Origin: Galbitalea sp036271795
GTDB lineage: Bacteria; Actinomycetota; Actinomycetes; Actinomycetales; Microbacteriaceae
NCBI GenBank assembly: GCA_036271795.1
Contig: DATAZY010000088.1
Span: 13,437 to 77,436 of the forward strand
Reading direction: 5' to 3'
Length of the DNA stretch: 64,000 nucleotides
In this document: in pieces, positions 53,151 to 61,319 of the stretch
Position numbering within the stretch: the first letter of the stretch is position 1
Layout of the letters: each line of letters begins with the position of its first letter
Position numbers and translations under genes: made by a program
The notes under the pieces: model-generated
What the model was told of the DNA's origin: nothing
The model's input: only the letters and a program-made list of their open reading frames with translations
Database searches by the model: none

Positions 53151-54040
53151 CCGAGATCATCCCGATTCGGACGTGCGCGTGCGGCAAGGATGACCGCGCC
53201 GATGCTCGCTGCGACGACGCATCCGATGCCCGCCGATCCGAGTGGCGACAACCCCTGCCGCAGAACCACGTATCCGGCGAGCGCCGCGATCGCGGGAGCG
53301 AGACTGAGCAGGATGGAGAACGTCGCCGCCGGAAGTCTGCGCAGTGAGATCAGCTCGAGTCCGTAGGGGACAGCCGACGAGAGCACCGCGACCGCGAGTC
53401 CCAGCGCCAACGCACGTGGGCTGAGAAGAGCCAGACCCGCCGTCAGCAGCCCGATCGGCGCGATCGCGATCGCACCGACACTCATCGCAATCGCCAGACC
53501 GTCGAGGCGCGAGAATCGCTGCCCGGTTCGAGCCGACAGCAGGATGTAGCAGACCCACATCCCACCCGCTGCCGCGGCGAACACGACGCCGACGACGGTG
53601 AAGTGTTTCGTGAATCCTCCTGAACTGAGGAGCGCGACTCCGGCGAACGCGAGAGTTGCCCATAGCCAGGCTGAAGGCCGCCGACTGATGACCACGGACA
53701 GGATCAGCGGACCGAGCAGTTCGATTGTGACCGCAACGCCGAGCGGGATGGAGAGCAGCGAGGTGTAAAAGAACGCGTTCATCGTCGCGAGCACGAGTCC
53801 GAAGCCGATAACGGTCAGCCAGTCGCCCCGGGAACGCCCACGCACGGACGGTCGGAACACGATCAACAGGATGGCTGCGGAGAACAGCAGGCGCAGCAGA
53901 ACCATGCCGGTCGAGCCGATGGTCGGGAACAGCGTCACCGCGATTGCCGCTCCGAGTTCCTGGCAGATGAGCCCAAGCACGACGAGACCGCTGGCGCCGA
54001 ATCGGGCGGCTCCGCCCGAGTTCGCCGGATTGGTCTGCAC
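53132..54040 (-). CDS. EamA/RhtA-like DMT transporter
   Basis: The 302-residue product has ten membrane segments in two EamA repeats (FPTIGSTGMVLLRLLFSAAI, LLSSAVPYGLELISLRRLPA-like region). RhtA-type members export threonine or homoserine; the substrate here is unknown. It overlaps the TetR gene tail to tail. Confidence 0.87.
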   Translation of the reverse strand: MQTNPANSGGAARFGASGLVVLGLICQELGAAIAVTLFPTIGSTGMVLLRLLFSAAILLIVFRPSVRGRSRGDWLTVIGFGLVLATMNAFFYTSLLSIPLGVAVTIELLGPLILSVVISRRPSAWLWATLAFAGVALLSSGGFTKHFTVVGVVFAAAAGGMWVCYILLSARTGQRFSRLDGLAIAMSVGAIAIAPIGLLTAGLALLSPRALALGLAVAVLSSAVPYGLELISLRRLPAATFSILLSLAPAIAALAGYVVLRQGLSPLGSAGIGCVVAASIGAVILAARARPNRDDLGQEPLA

Positions 54041-54092
54041 TCAGTGACCGTAACAGGCGTGAAGGCTCACACCCGTCGGCACTGCCGAATGA

Positions 54093-55211
54093 CTACTTCG
54101 GGACGTGTCGCTCGTCCACTCCGTTGTACACGGAGAGCGGGCGGATGAGCGCGTTCGAGGCGCGCTGCTCCATGATGTGGGCGGTCCATCCGGTGATTCT
54201 GGATGCCACGAAGAGTGGCGTGAACATGTCGGTGTCGAAGCCGATCAGGTTGTACGCCGGTCCGCTTGGATAGTCGAGGTTCGGCTTGATCGCCTTGCGG
54301 GACTGCATCGCTTGGCCCAGCGCATCGTAGAGCGCCAGCAGGTCGGGGCGGTCGTATTCGACGACGAGGGTCTTCAGAGCCGTTTCCATTGTCGGAACAC
54401 GGGAGTCGCCGTTTTTGTAGACGCGGTGTCCGAAGCCCATGATCGTGCGCTTCTCAGCTAGCGCCTGCTCGAGCCAGGCGTCCGCCGCGGCTGCCGTGCC
54501 GATCTCGTCGAACATGTGCATGACGGCCTCATTCGCGCCGCCATGCAACGGCCCCTTGAGGGCACCGATGGCCGCGACGACGGCCGAGTACAGGTCGGCC
54601 AAAGTACTCGTGACGACTCGCGCCGTAAAAGTGGACGCGTTGAAGGAGTGCTCCGCGTACAGGATCATCGACACGTTGAACGCGTCCACGACGACATCGC
54701 TCGGCACCGCGCCGAAGGTCATGTGGAGAAAATTGGCCGAATAGCCGAGGTCGTCGCGCGGCGCGACGGGCTCCTGGCCGTGGCGTCGGCGCTGGGCGTA
54801 GGAGACGATCGCCGGGAGCTTCGCAAGAAGCGTTATGGATTTAGCGAGGTTGGATGCCGGGCTGTCGTCAGCCGTGGTCGGATCACTCGCGCCGAGAACG
54901 CTCACTGCGGTGCGTACGACATCCATTGGGTGCGCCGTCAGCGGCAGGTCATCGATGACGCGCTTGACGTTGGCATCGAGCGACCGTTGCGAGCGCTCCA
55001 GCTTCTCGAATTCGGTGAGTTGAGCCGGGGTCGGCAGCTCGCCGTTCCACAGCAGGTAGGCGACCTCTTCGAACGACTTCGACGCCGCAAGCTCCTGCAC
55101 CGGGTAACCGCGATAGAGCAGCGAGTTGCTCTCCGGGTTCACCTTCGAAACTGCGGTGTAGTCGACGGGCACGCCGGCGAGTCCCTTGTAGATCTCTTTG
55201 TCTTCGAGCAT
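54093..55211 (-). CDS. prpC: 2-Methylcitrate synthase / citrate synthase
   Basis: The ATG at 55211, with GGGAG upstream, gives 372 residues; a GTG two codons earlier is possible. Catalytic His residues are in PLHGGANEAVM and MGFGHRVYKNGDSRV, with the Asp in YNLIGFDTDMFTPL. It condenses propionyl-CoA with oxaloacetate. It follows prpB on the reverse strand. Confidence 0.92.
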   Translation of the reverse strand: MLEDKEIYKGLAGVPVDYTAVSKVNPESNSLLYRGYPVQELAASKSFEEVAYLLWNGELPTPAQLTEFEKLERSQRSLDANVKRVIDDLPLTAHPMDVVRTAVSVLGASDPTTADDSPASNLAKSITLLAKLPAIVSYAQRRRHGQEPVAPRDDLGYSANFLHMTFGAVPSDVVVDAFNVSMILYAEHSFNASTFTARVVTSTLADLYSAVVAAIGALKGPLHGGANEAVMHMFDEIGTAAAADAWLEQALAEKRTIMGFGHRVYKNGDSRVPTMETALKTLVVEYDRPDLLALYDALGQAMQSRKAIKPNLDYPSGPAYNLIGFDTDMFTPLFVASRITGWTAHIMEQRASNALIRPLSVYNGVDERHVPK

Positions 55212-55273
55212 GCTCACTCCCTTGTGCTTGTCTACTCAGTCTTACAGCGTCTTCTGTTTACCCTGTGCCTGTT

Positions 55274-56167
55274 TCACAGCGTGAAATTGAATACGGATTC
55301 GTCGAAGCTGTTGTATCCGGCGTAGTCGTTCAGTTCGTAGAGGCGCGCTCGAGTCTGCATGTTAGGCACCTCGCTGCGCAGCGAGCCTTCGGCAACGAGC
55401 GTGTCGAGCCCGCGCTCTGCGGCTCCCATCGCCAGCCGCAGTAGCGACACGGGGTAGATCACGACATTGACGCCGACCCCGGCGAGTTGCTCGGTCGTGA
55501 AGAGCTCGCTCTTGCCGAACTCCGTCATGTTGGCGAGCATCGGCACATCGATCGCGTTGCGCATGGCCTCGAACTCGGCCAGGTCACGCATCGCCTCGGG
55601 GAAGATCGCGTCTGCGCCGGCATCCACCAGCGCCTTGGCTCGATCGATCGTGGCCGCCAGGGTGTCGACTCCGCGGATGTCGGTGCGCGCCATGATCAGC
55701 AGGTTGGGATCGCGGCGTGCGTCGGCGGCGGCGCGGATGCGCTTGATCGCGGTGTCGTCGTCCACGACGGCTTTGCCATCGAGGTGGCCGCAGCGTTTCG
55801 GGTTGACCTGGTCTTCGATGTGCAGGCCGGCGACTCCGGCATCCTCGAGCGTCTGCACGGTTCGTGCGACGTTCATCGGCTCGCCGAATCCGGTGTCCGC
55901 GTCGATCAGTGCGGGGAGATCGGTCATCCGTGCGATCTGTCCGCCCCGGGTCGCGACCTCGGTGAGAGTCGTGAGGCCGATGTCTGGGAGGCCCAGGTCT
56001 GCCGCAATGACAGCGCCGGAGATGTACACACCCTCGAAACCTCTCTCCTGGATGAGGTTGGCCGAGAGCGGGTTGAACGCCCCGGGGAAGCGGAGCAGTT
56101 CGCCCGTGGCGAGTCGCGCGCGGAACTGCGCACGCTTCTCGGCCGCGGGGATGCGTGAATACAGCAT
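55274..56167 (-). CDS. prpB: 2-Methylisocitrate lyase
   Basis: The 297-residue product has the ICL/PEPM barrel with the catalytic loop NPKRCGHLDGKAVV and ALIDADTGFGEPMNVART. It splits 2-methylisocitrate to pyruvate and succinate. The start shares its first base with the prpD stop. Confidence 0.94.
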   Translation of the reverse strand: MLYSRIPAAEKRAQFRARLATGELLRFPGAFNPLSANLIQERGFEGVYISGAVIAADLGLPDIGLTTLTEVATRGGQIARMTDLPALIDADTGFGEPMNVARTVQTLEDAGVAGLHIEDQVNPKRCGHLDGKAVVDDDTAIKRIRAAADARRDPNLLIMARTDIRGVDTLAATIDRAKALVDAGADAIFPEAMRDLAEFEAMRNAIDVPMLANMTEFGKSELFTTEQLAGVGVNVVIYPVSLLRLAMGAAERGLDTLVAEGSLRSEVPNMQTRARLYELNDYAGYNSFDESVFNFTL

Positions 56168-57675
56168 CAGAAAATCCCCTTCGGATTGATGATGTCGGAC
56201 AGGTCGGTGACGACGTTGAGGCCGCCGAGCTCTGCCGGCGTCAGGTCTGGCAGTCGCTGAGCGGCATCGAGGAAGCGCTCGATCTCGGCGGCCGGCAGAA
56301 CGCCATCGGCGAGGGTCCGGAACTTCTGAATGTACTGCGGGCGACCGAATGGCCGTGCGCCAAGCGGATGCGCATCCGCTACCGCGATCTCGTCGACGAT
56401 CCGCGTCCCATCGGTCAGGGCGATCTCGATGCGACCACCGAACGCCTTCTCCCTAATGTCCTGCGAGTGGTATCGCCGGGTCCACTCTGGGTCCTCGGCG
56501 GTCGTGATCTTCTGCCAGAGCTCGACCGTGTCGGGTCGGCCGGCGCGCTCGGGGGAGTATGACGTGTTGTGATCCCAGGCGCCATCCTGCAACGCGACCG
56601 CGAAGATGTACGGGATCGAGTGGTCGAGCGTCTCGCGGCTCGCTGTTGGGTCGTACTTCTGCGGATCGTTCGCGCCAGAACCGATCACGTTGTGCGTGTG
56701 ATGGCTGGTATGCAGCACGATCCGCTCGATGTTACGAGGATCGCGGAGCGCTGGATTTTCGGTGCCCATGTGCCTGGCCAGATCGATCCAGGCCTGCGCC
56801 TGGTACTCGGCAGAATGCTCCTTGGTGTAGCTGTCGAGGATCGCGACCCGCGCCTCGCCCGCTTCCGGCAGCGGTACCTCATAGCGCGCATCCTTGCCAC
56901 CGAGCAGCCAGGCGATGACGCCGTCCTCACCCTCATAGATCGGAGTGGGGCTGGTCTGGCCACGCATGGCACGATCGACGGACTCGACCGCCATTTTGCC
57001 GGCGAAGGCGGGCGCGTGAGACTTCCAGGTCGAGATCTCACCCTTGCGGGACTGTCGGGTCGCGGTGGTCGTGTGCAGCGCCTGCCCGATGGCCTGGAAA
57101 ATGATCTCGGTGGGCAGTCCAAGCAGCGTGCCGATGCCCGCAGCGGCGCTCGGGCCGAGGTGGGCGACGTGGTCGATCTTGAACTCGTGCAGGCTGATCG
57201 CCTTCGCAAGGTCGATCTGGATCTCGTAGCCCGTCACGATTCCCTTGACGAGGTCGGCGCCACTCGCGCCGGTGTGCTGCGCAACGGCGAGGACCGGGGG
57301 GATGTTGTCGCCCGGGTGTGAATACTCCGCGGCAAGAAAAGTGTCGTGGTAGTCGAGCTCACGTACCGCAACCCCGTTCGCCCAAGCCGCCCACTCCGGG
57401 CTGGTGAGTTCGGTCGTGCCGAAGACGGTGCTGCCGGCGCCGCCGCGCGAAATCGGATGTGCGGCCGCCTGCGATCGTGACGAGATGATGGGGCCGCGGC
57501 GCAGGGATGCGGTGGCAACGCTCGCATTGTCGATCACGCGGTTGATGACCATGTCGAGCACGGCATCCGTCGGTTCGATTTGCTCGGAAGCGACCTTGGC
57601 GATCTTCCAGGCGAGCTGGTCCTCGCGGGCAAGGTTCTCGTCGCTGCGGTAGACGCGGACGGGATGGAGTTTCAT
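56167..57675 (-). CDS. prpD: 2-Methylcitrate dehydratase (MmgE/PrpD family)
   Basis: The 502-residue product matches MmgE/PrpD: FGTTELTSPEWAAWANGVAV, RELDYHDTFLAAEYSHPGDN, and AQHTGASGADLVKGIVTGYE. It dehydrates 2-methylcitrate. It leads prpB and prpC, and two TGTATAC operators lie in the 114-bp gap between it and the GntR gene. Confidence 0.93.
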   Translation of the reverse strand: MKLHPVRVYRSDENLAREDQLAWKIAKVASEQIEPTDAVLDMVINRVIDNASVATASLRRGPIISSRSQAAAHPISRGGAGSTVFGTTELTSPEWAAWANGVAVRELDYHDTFLAAEYSHPGDNIPPVLAVAQHTGASGADLVKGIVTGYEIQIDLAKAISLHEFKIDHVAHLGPSAAAGIGTLLGLPTEIIFQAIGQALHTTTATRQSRKGEISTWKSHAPAFAGKMAVESVDRAMRGQTSPTPIYEGEDGVIAWLLGGKDARYEVPLPEAGEARVAILDSYTKEHSAEYQAQAWIDLARHMGTENPALRDPRNIERIVLHTSHHTHNVIGSGANDPQKYDPTASRETLDHSIPYIFAVALQDGAWDHNTSYSPERAGRPDTVELWQKITTAEDPEWTRRYHSQDIREKAFGGRIEIALTDGTRIVDEIAVADAHPLGARPFGRPQYIQKFRTLADGVLPAAEIERFLDAAQRLPDLTPAELGGLNVVTDLSDIINPKGIF

Positions 57676-57712
57676 GCGGTCTTCCTATCGAACGGGCGGG
57701 TCATCAACCCAA

Positions 57713-57722
57713 ATGTATACAA
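57713..57722. promoter_or_regulatory. GntR operator 1 before prpD
   Basis: ATGTATACAA, 38 bp before the prpD start codon, matches the perfect site TTGTATACAA at 58459 in nine of ten positions. Confidence 0.7.
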
Positions 57723-57763
57723 CAGGGCCCATATTAGCCTCGAAACTACTCAGACGGGCAGTT

Positions 57764-57773
57764 TTGTATACTT
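57764..57773. promoter_or_regulatory. GntR operator 2 before prpD
   Basis: TTGTATACTT, 51 bp from operator 1, matches the TTGTATACAA site in eight of ten positions. It lies just past the GntR stop. Confidence 0.65.
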
Positions 57774-57789
57774 TTGAGGCATTTTCGGC

Positions 57790-58443
57790 CTATTCCGTGT
57801 CCTCTGGCAGCGAGGCGAGGATGTTTTCGAGGCTGTTGTGCAGGTGAACGGATGTTGCGGATGCGGCGAGGGCCTCATCCTGCGCGAGGATGGCATCCAC
57901 GATCAGGACGTGCTCGGTCGTCGCCCGCGCCAGCCGCTCGGAATTCGAGTGCGCACTGCGTCGCACTCTGGCCAGGTGGCCGCGCAGGTCGCGCAGGGCT
58001 CCTCGCAGGTAGACGCTGGCCGCGGCTTCGTCGATGGCCAGATCGAGCGCATCGGCAAGGACGTAGGGTCGGTCCTCCGCGGATACCGGCCCGGCGCCTC
58101 CGGCGCCGCGCCCGCCCGCCAGGAAGTCCGCGCGGAGCGATTCGAATACGAGCCGCTCCCGTCGCCGTGCGGCGAGACGCGCTGACTGGGTTTCCAGAGC
58201 CTCGCGGAGTTCGAACAGCTCGACGATGTCGCCCCTCGAGAGGCTCGTAACGACAGCTGTGCGCCCGGGCCCGGTCCTCACGAGTCCCTCGGCAATCAGT
58301 CGGGACAGCGCTTCCCTGAGCGGGGTTCTGGACACCCCGAGACGAAGGGAGGTCTCGACCTCACCGAGCGGTGTTCCCGGCTCGAGCTTCCACTGGATGA
58401 TTTCATCCCGGAGCAGCTGATAGGCGGTTTCGCTTGCGCGCAT
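57790..58443 (-). CDS. GntR-family (FCD) regulator of the prp operon
   Basis: The 217-residue product has the winged HTH (PLGEVETSLRLGVSRTPLRE, ALSRLIAEGLV) and an FCD C-terminal domain with metal-type His (ARATTEHVLIVDAILAQDEA). It is upstream of prpDBC in the same direction. Matching palindromes lie before it and before prpD, so it likely regulates both. The effector may be a methylcitrate-cycle acid. Confidence 0.9.
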   Translation of the reverse strand: MRASETAYQLLRDEIIQWKLEPGTPLGEVETSLRLGVSRTPLREALSRLIAEGLVRTGPGRTAVVTSLSRGDIVELFELREALETQSARLAARRRERLVFESLRADFLAGGRGAGGAGPVSAEDRPYVLADALDLAIDEAAASVYLRGALRDLRGHLARVRRSAHSNSERLARATTEHVLIVDAILAQDEALAASATSVHLHNSLENILASLPEDTE

Positions 58444-58458
58444 GGCCCGTACTTTACC

Positions 58459-58468
58459 TTGTATACAA
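58459..58468. promoter_or_regulatory. Perfect GntR operator upstream of gntR
   Basis: TTGTATACAA is a perfect 10-bp palindrome 15 bp before the gntR start codon, fitting autoregulation. Confidence 0.75.
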
Positions 58469-58627
58469 TCGGACGCCAGTCGCCGCCCGAAGTGGTGACT
58501 TGGCCGATTCCATACATGCGGATAAGCTTTTGAGGTCCGTTACCCGTTCGTGATTATTCGTCGCGTCCAGACGGACCATCCAAGCCCGCCAACGCGTCAG
58601 GCGATTTGCGTCGAGGAAGGAGCCGAG

Positions 58628-59524
58628 TTGTCGAATTTCGACCCGTTTGACCAACTGGCCCTCGGCACCTCTCCGGTACGACGCAGAGACCTCAGGGAAC
58701 CGTCAACCAGGCGATCTCGACGAGCGGCTCGCAAGCGAGCGGAGGCACAGCGCAAGCTCCGCAAGGCGGTCAAGACCGTCGCGAAGCGACCCGGCAACAC
58801 CCGGCCGCCTCGCAAGCCAATTGGTAAGCGGATCGCGAAGGCGCTCGTTTCTGTCGTCGCGCTCGCGCTCGCGGCATCCTTCGCCATCGCGACAGCGGGA
58901 TCCCCGCTCCTGTTCTCCTCTGCATCCGCCGCACCAACCTCTGTGATCACACCGTCCAAGGCCTCGTCGACGATCAACGGCCAGCACATCGCGGACGCCA
59001 CGAGCAAAGACGCTTCCATTTCGCGAGACTCCTTCGCTGCGCTTTCGGCCCAGCAGCTCTACTCGCTCGAGGTTGGCGGACTCGACTACACCGTGAATAA
59101 CTCCGGGCCGATCCGATGGCCGTTCGACTACCCGGTTCCGCTCGGCGACCACTTCGGCACGAGGCCGGCGCCGTGCGCGGGTTGCTCCACCTTCCATCGG
59201 GGCACAGATTTTGAGACCGGCGATGGCGCACCAATCTACGCGGTTGCTGCGGGCGTAGTCACGGTGAGTGAGCTCTCGGGTGCACTCGGCCAGCACGTAG
59301 AGATCTCGCACGTGGTCAACGGGCATGCGTTCACCAGTGTCTACGGTCACATGCGGGCCAACTCAGAAGTGATGTACGTGGGCGAAACCATCGTCGAAGG
59401 CCAGCCGGTCGGTCTGACCGGGACCACCGGCGAATCGACCGGGCCGCACCTCGACTTCGAGATCGACATCAACGGTGTTCCGGTCGACTCGTTCGTCTGG
59501 CTCAAAGCCAACACCGCGCACTAG
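58628..59524 (+). CDS. M23-family peptidoglycan endopeptidase with altered metal motif
   Basis: The TTG at 58628 is chosen because GAAGGAG lies 6 bases upstream; the product has about 298 residues (MSNFDPFDQLALG). A basic region is followed by one membrane segment (IAKALVSVVALALAASFAI), then an external LytM domain: WPFDYPVPLGDHFGTRP, the ligand motif HRGTDFETGDG (HxxxD) and SVYGHM. The C-terminal motif reads GPHLDFEI where M23 enzymes have HxH; the second His, normally a zinc ligand, is Asp. It may be weakly active or a non-catalytic activator. Confidence 0.85.
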   Translation: MSNFDPFDQLALGTSPVRRRDLREPSTRRSRRAARKRAEAQRKLRKAVKTVAKRPGNTRPPRKPIGKRIAKALVSVVALALAASFAIATAGSPLLFSSASAAPTSVITPSKASSTINGQHIADATSKDASISRDSFAALSAQQLYSLEVGGLDYTVNNSGPIRWPFDYPVPLGDHFGTRPAPCAGCSTFHRGTDFETGDGAPIYAVAAGVVTVSELSGALGQHVEISHVVNGHAFTSVYGHMRANSEVMYVGETIVEGQPVGLTGTTGESTGPHLDFEIDINGVPVDSFVWLKANTAH

Positions 59525-59550
59525 TCGCTGCTAAACCCCGTTGGGCCCGG

Positions 59551-61248
59551 TCAATCCTCGGTCGCGGAGGTCATCCAGATCGTCGTATTCGGCGGTAACT
59601 CTGCCAAGGGTTCCGCGAGCCAGGGACGTTCGCTGTAGACCAGCGGTTTGCCTGCTGGCAACGGGATCGGGGTGCTGCCGAGGTTGGAGATGACTGTGAC
59701 CGGGCGCAGGGCTTCGAGGCTGAACGCGATCGCGTCGTCACCGTAACCGTCCAGCCAGGTTAGCGTCCCAAGACCGAACTGGTTCACGCGTCTCAACTCG
59801 AGGGCCCTGCTGTAGAGCGAGAGGGTGTGGGTGTTCGTCGCAAACTCGCCGGCCACCTGCGGCGGCAGTTGCCGGTCGCGCGCGAACCGTGTCCAGTCGG
59901 CCGGAATCGGCAGCCAGCTCTTACCGGATGACGAGAAGCCGAAAGCGGGCGCGTCCGCCTCCCACGGGATGGGAACGCGGCAGCCGTCGCGTCCGTAAAT
60001 CGTGCCGTGGTGACGGAAGAAGCTGGGATCCTGCCGCGCTGAGTCCGGCAGTTCGACGTCCTCCGGCAGGCCGAGCTCTTCGCCCTGGTACAGGTATGCG
60101 CCGCCCGGCAGCGCGAGCATCATCAGAGTCTCGGCGCGAGCGCGACGAAGGCCGAGAACCGCATCGGGCTTCGGCTTCGATTTCGGTCCGATCCCCTCGC
60201 CCTGGGGCGGCGGCGGGTTCAATCCGAGCCGAGTGGCGTGACGGATGACGTCGTGATTCGAGAGCACCCAGGTCGCGACCGCGCCGACCTTCTCGAAGGC
60301 GGCCATCGAACTCGTGATCGCCGTCCTGATTGCCGGTGCAGACCACGGCGCCTCAAGGAACGTGAAGTTGAACGCCTGCTGCATCTCGTCGGGGCGAACC
60401 CAGTTCGCCAGGTTGCTAAGCGGCTCGACCCATGCCTCCGCGCAGAGTACGCGATCCTGGTCGAACTCCCCGAGCACTCGATGCCAGTCCCGGTATATTT
60501 CGTGGACACCCGGCTGGGCCCAGTAGGGATACGCGTCTGTCGCGTTGCCGCTGCTCGTGGCCGGCGGCGTGAAGTCGGGGAGTCCCTTCTTCTTGACCAG
60601 GCCGTGGGCGACATCCACCCTGAAGCCGTCGACACCACGACGCAGCCAGAATCGCAGGATCTCGCGGAACTGCTCGCGAACCCACTCGCTGGTCCAGTCC
60701 AGGTCGGGCTGCGAGACATCGAAGAGGTGGAGGTACCACTGTTCCGGTGTGCCGTCCGGGGCAGTCAGGCGTTCCCAGGCCGAGCCGCCGAAGACGGAGA
60801 GCCAGTTGTTCGGCGGGATGTCGCCGTTCGGCCCCTTGCCATCGCGGAACAGGTAGTGCGTGCGCTCTTCGCTTCCCGGTCCGGCTGCAATTGCGGCCTG
60901 GAACCAGGCATGTTGGTCGGAGGTGTGGTTGGGGACGAGGTCGATGAGCACCCGCATCCCGAGCCGGTGGGACTCGGCGAGCAGGTCGTCGAAGTCATCC
61001 AGGGTGCCGAAGCGCGGGTCGACATTGCAGTAGTCGGCCACGTCGTAGCCGGCATCCTTCTGCGGCGAGGTGAAGAAAGGGGACAGCCAGATCGCGTCGA
61101 GAAAGAGGTTCTCGAGCTGTGGGAGTCGCCGCGTGATCCCCGGCAGATCGCCGAGTCCATCGCCATTGGAGTCGGCGAAAGAGCGCGGATAGATCTGGTA
61201 GATCGCCGCGCTGCGCCACCAATCGGAGGGTTTGGCGTTATCGGTCAC
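59551..61248 (-). CDS. GH13 alpha-glucosidase (oligo-1,6-glucosidase-like)
   Basis: The 565-residue product has the GH13 barrel: AIYQIYPRSFADSNGDGLGD, VLIDLVPNHTSDQHAWF, the nucleophile Asp in GFRVDVAHGLV, the acid/base Glu in VLCAEAWVEPL, and VLSNHDVIRHATR. NGDG is the calcium-like loop of this subfamily. It acts in the cytoplasm on malto- or isomalto-oligosaccharides. It is divergent from a second GH13 gene. Confidence 0.92.
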   Translation of the reverse strand: MTDNAKPSDWWRSAAIYQIYPRSFADSNGDGLGDLPGITRRLPQLENLFLDAIWLSPFFTSPQKDAGYDVADYCNVDPRFGTLDDFDDLLAESHRLGMRVLIDLVPNHTSDQHAWFQAAIAAGPGSEERTHYLFRDGKGPNGDIPPNNWLSVFGGSAWERLTAPDGTPEQWYLHLFDVSQPDLDWTSEWVREQFREILRFWLRRGVDGFRVDVAHGLVKKKGLPDFTPPATSSGNATDAYPYWAQPGVHEIYRDWHRVLGEFDQDRVLCAEAWVEPLSNLANWVRPDEMQQAFNFTFLEAPWSAPAIRTAITSSMAAFEKVGAVATWVLSNHDVIRHATRLGLNPPPPQGEGIGPKSKPKPDAVLGLRRARAETLMMLALPGGAYLYQGEELGLPEDVELPDSARQDPSFFRHHGTIYGRDGCRVPIPWEADAPAFGFSSSGKSWLPIPADWTRFARDRQLPPQVAGEFATNTHTLSLYSRALELRRVNQFGLGTLTWLDGYGDDAIAFSLEALRPVTVISNLGSTPIPLPAGKPLVYSERPWLAEPLAELPPNTTIWMTSATED

Positions 61249-61319
61249 CCCAAGACCCTATGGGCAGACGTAATCCAGCGGAAATCCGCGTGACCGTTTC
61301 ATGTGACAGGGTTTTTCGT

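Noticed and set aside
58501..58627. Cyclic di-AMP (ydaO) riboswitch before the M23 gene
   Set aside because: The end of the leader has a CGTCAG stretch reminiscent of that class, but the conserved GGGGAACC, GGGTGAATC and CAGCTAACC elements are missing.
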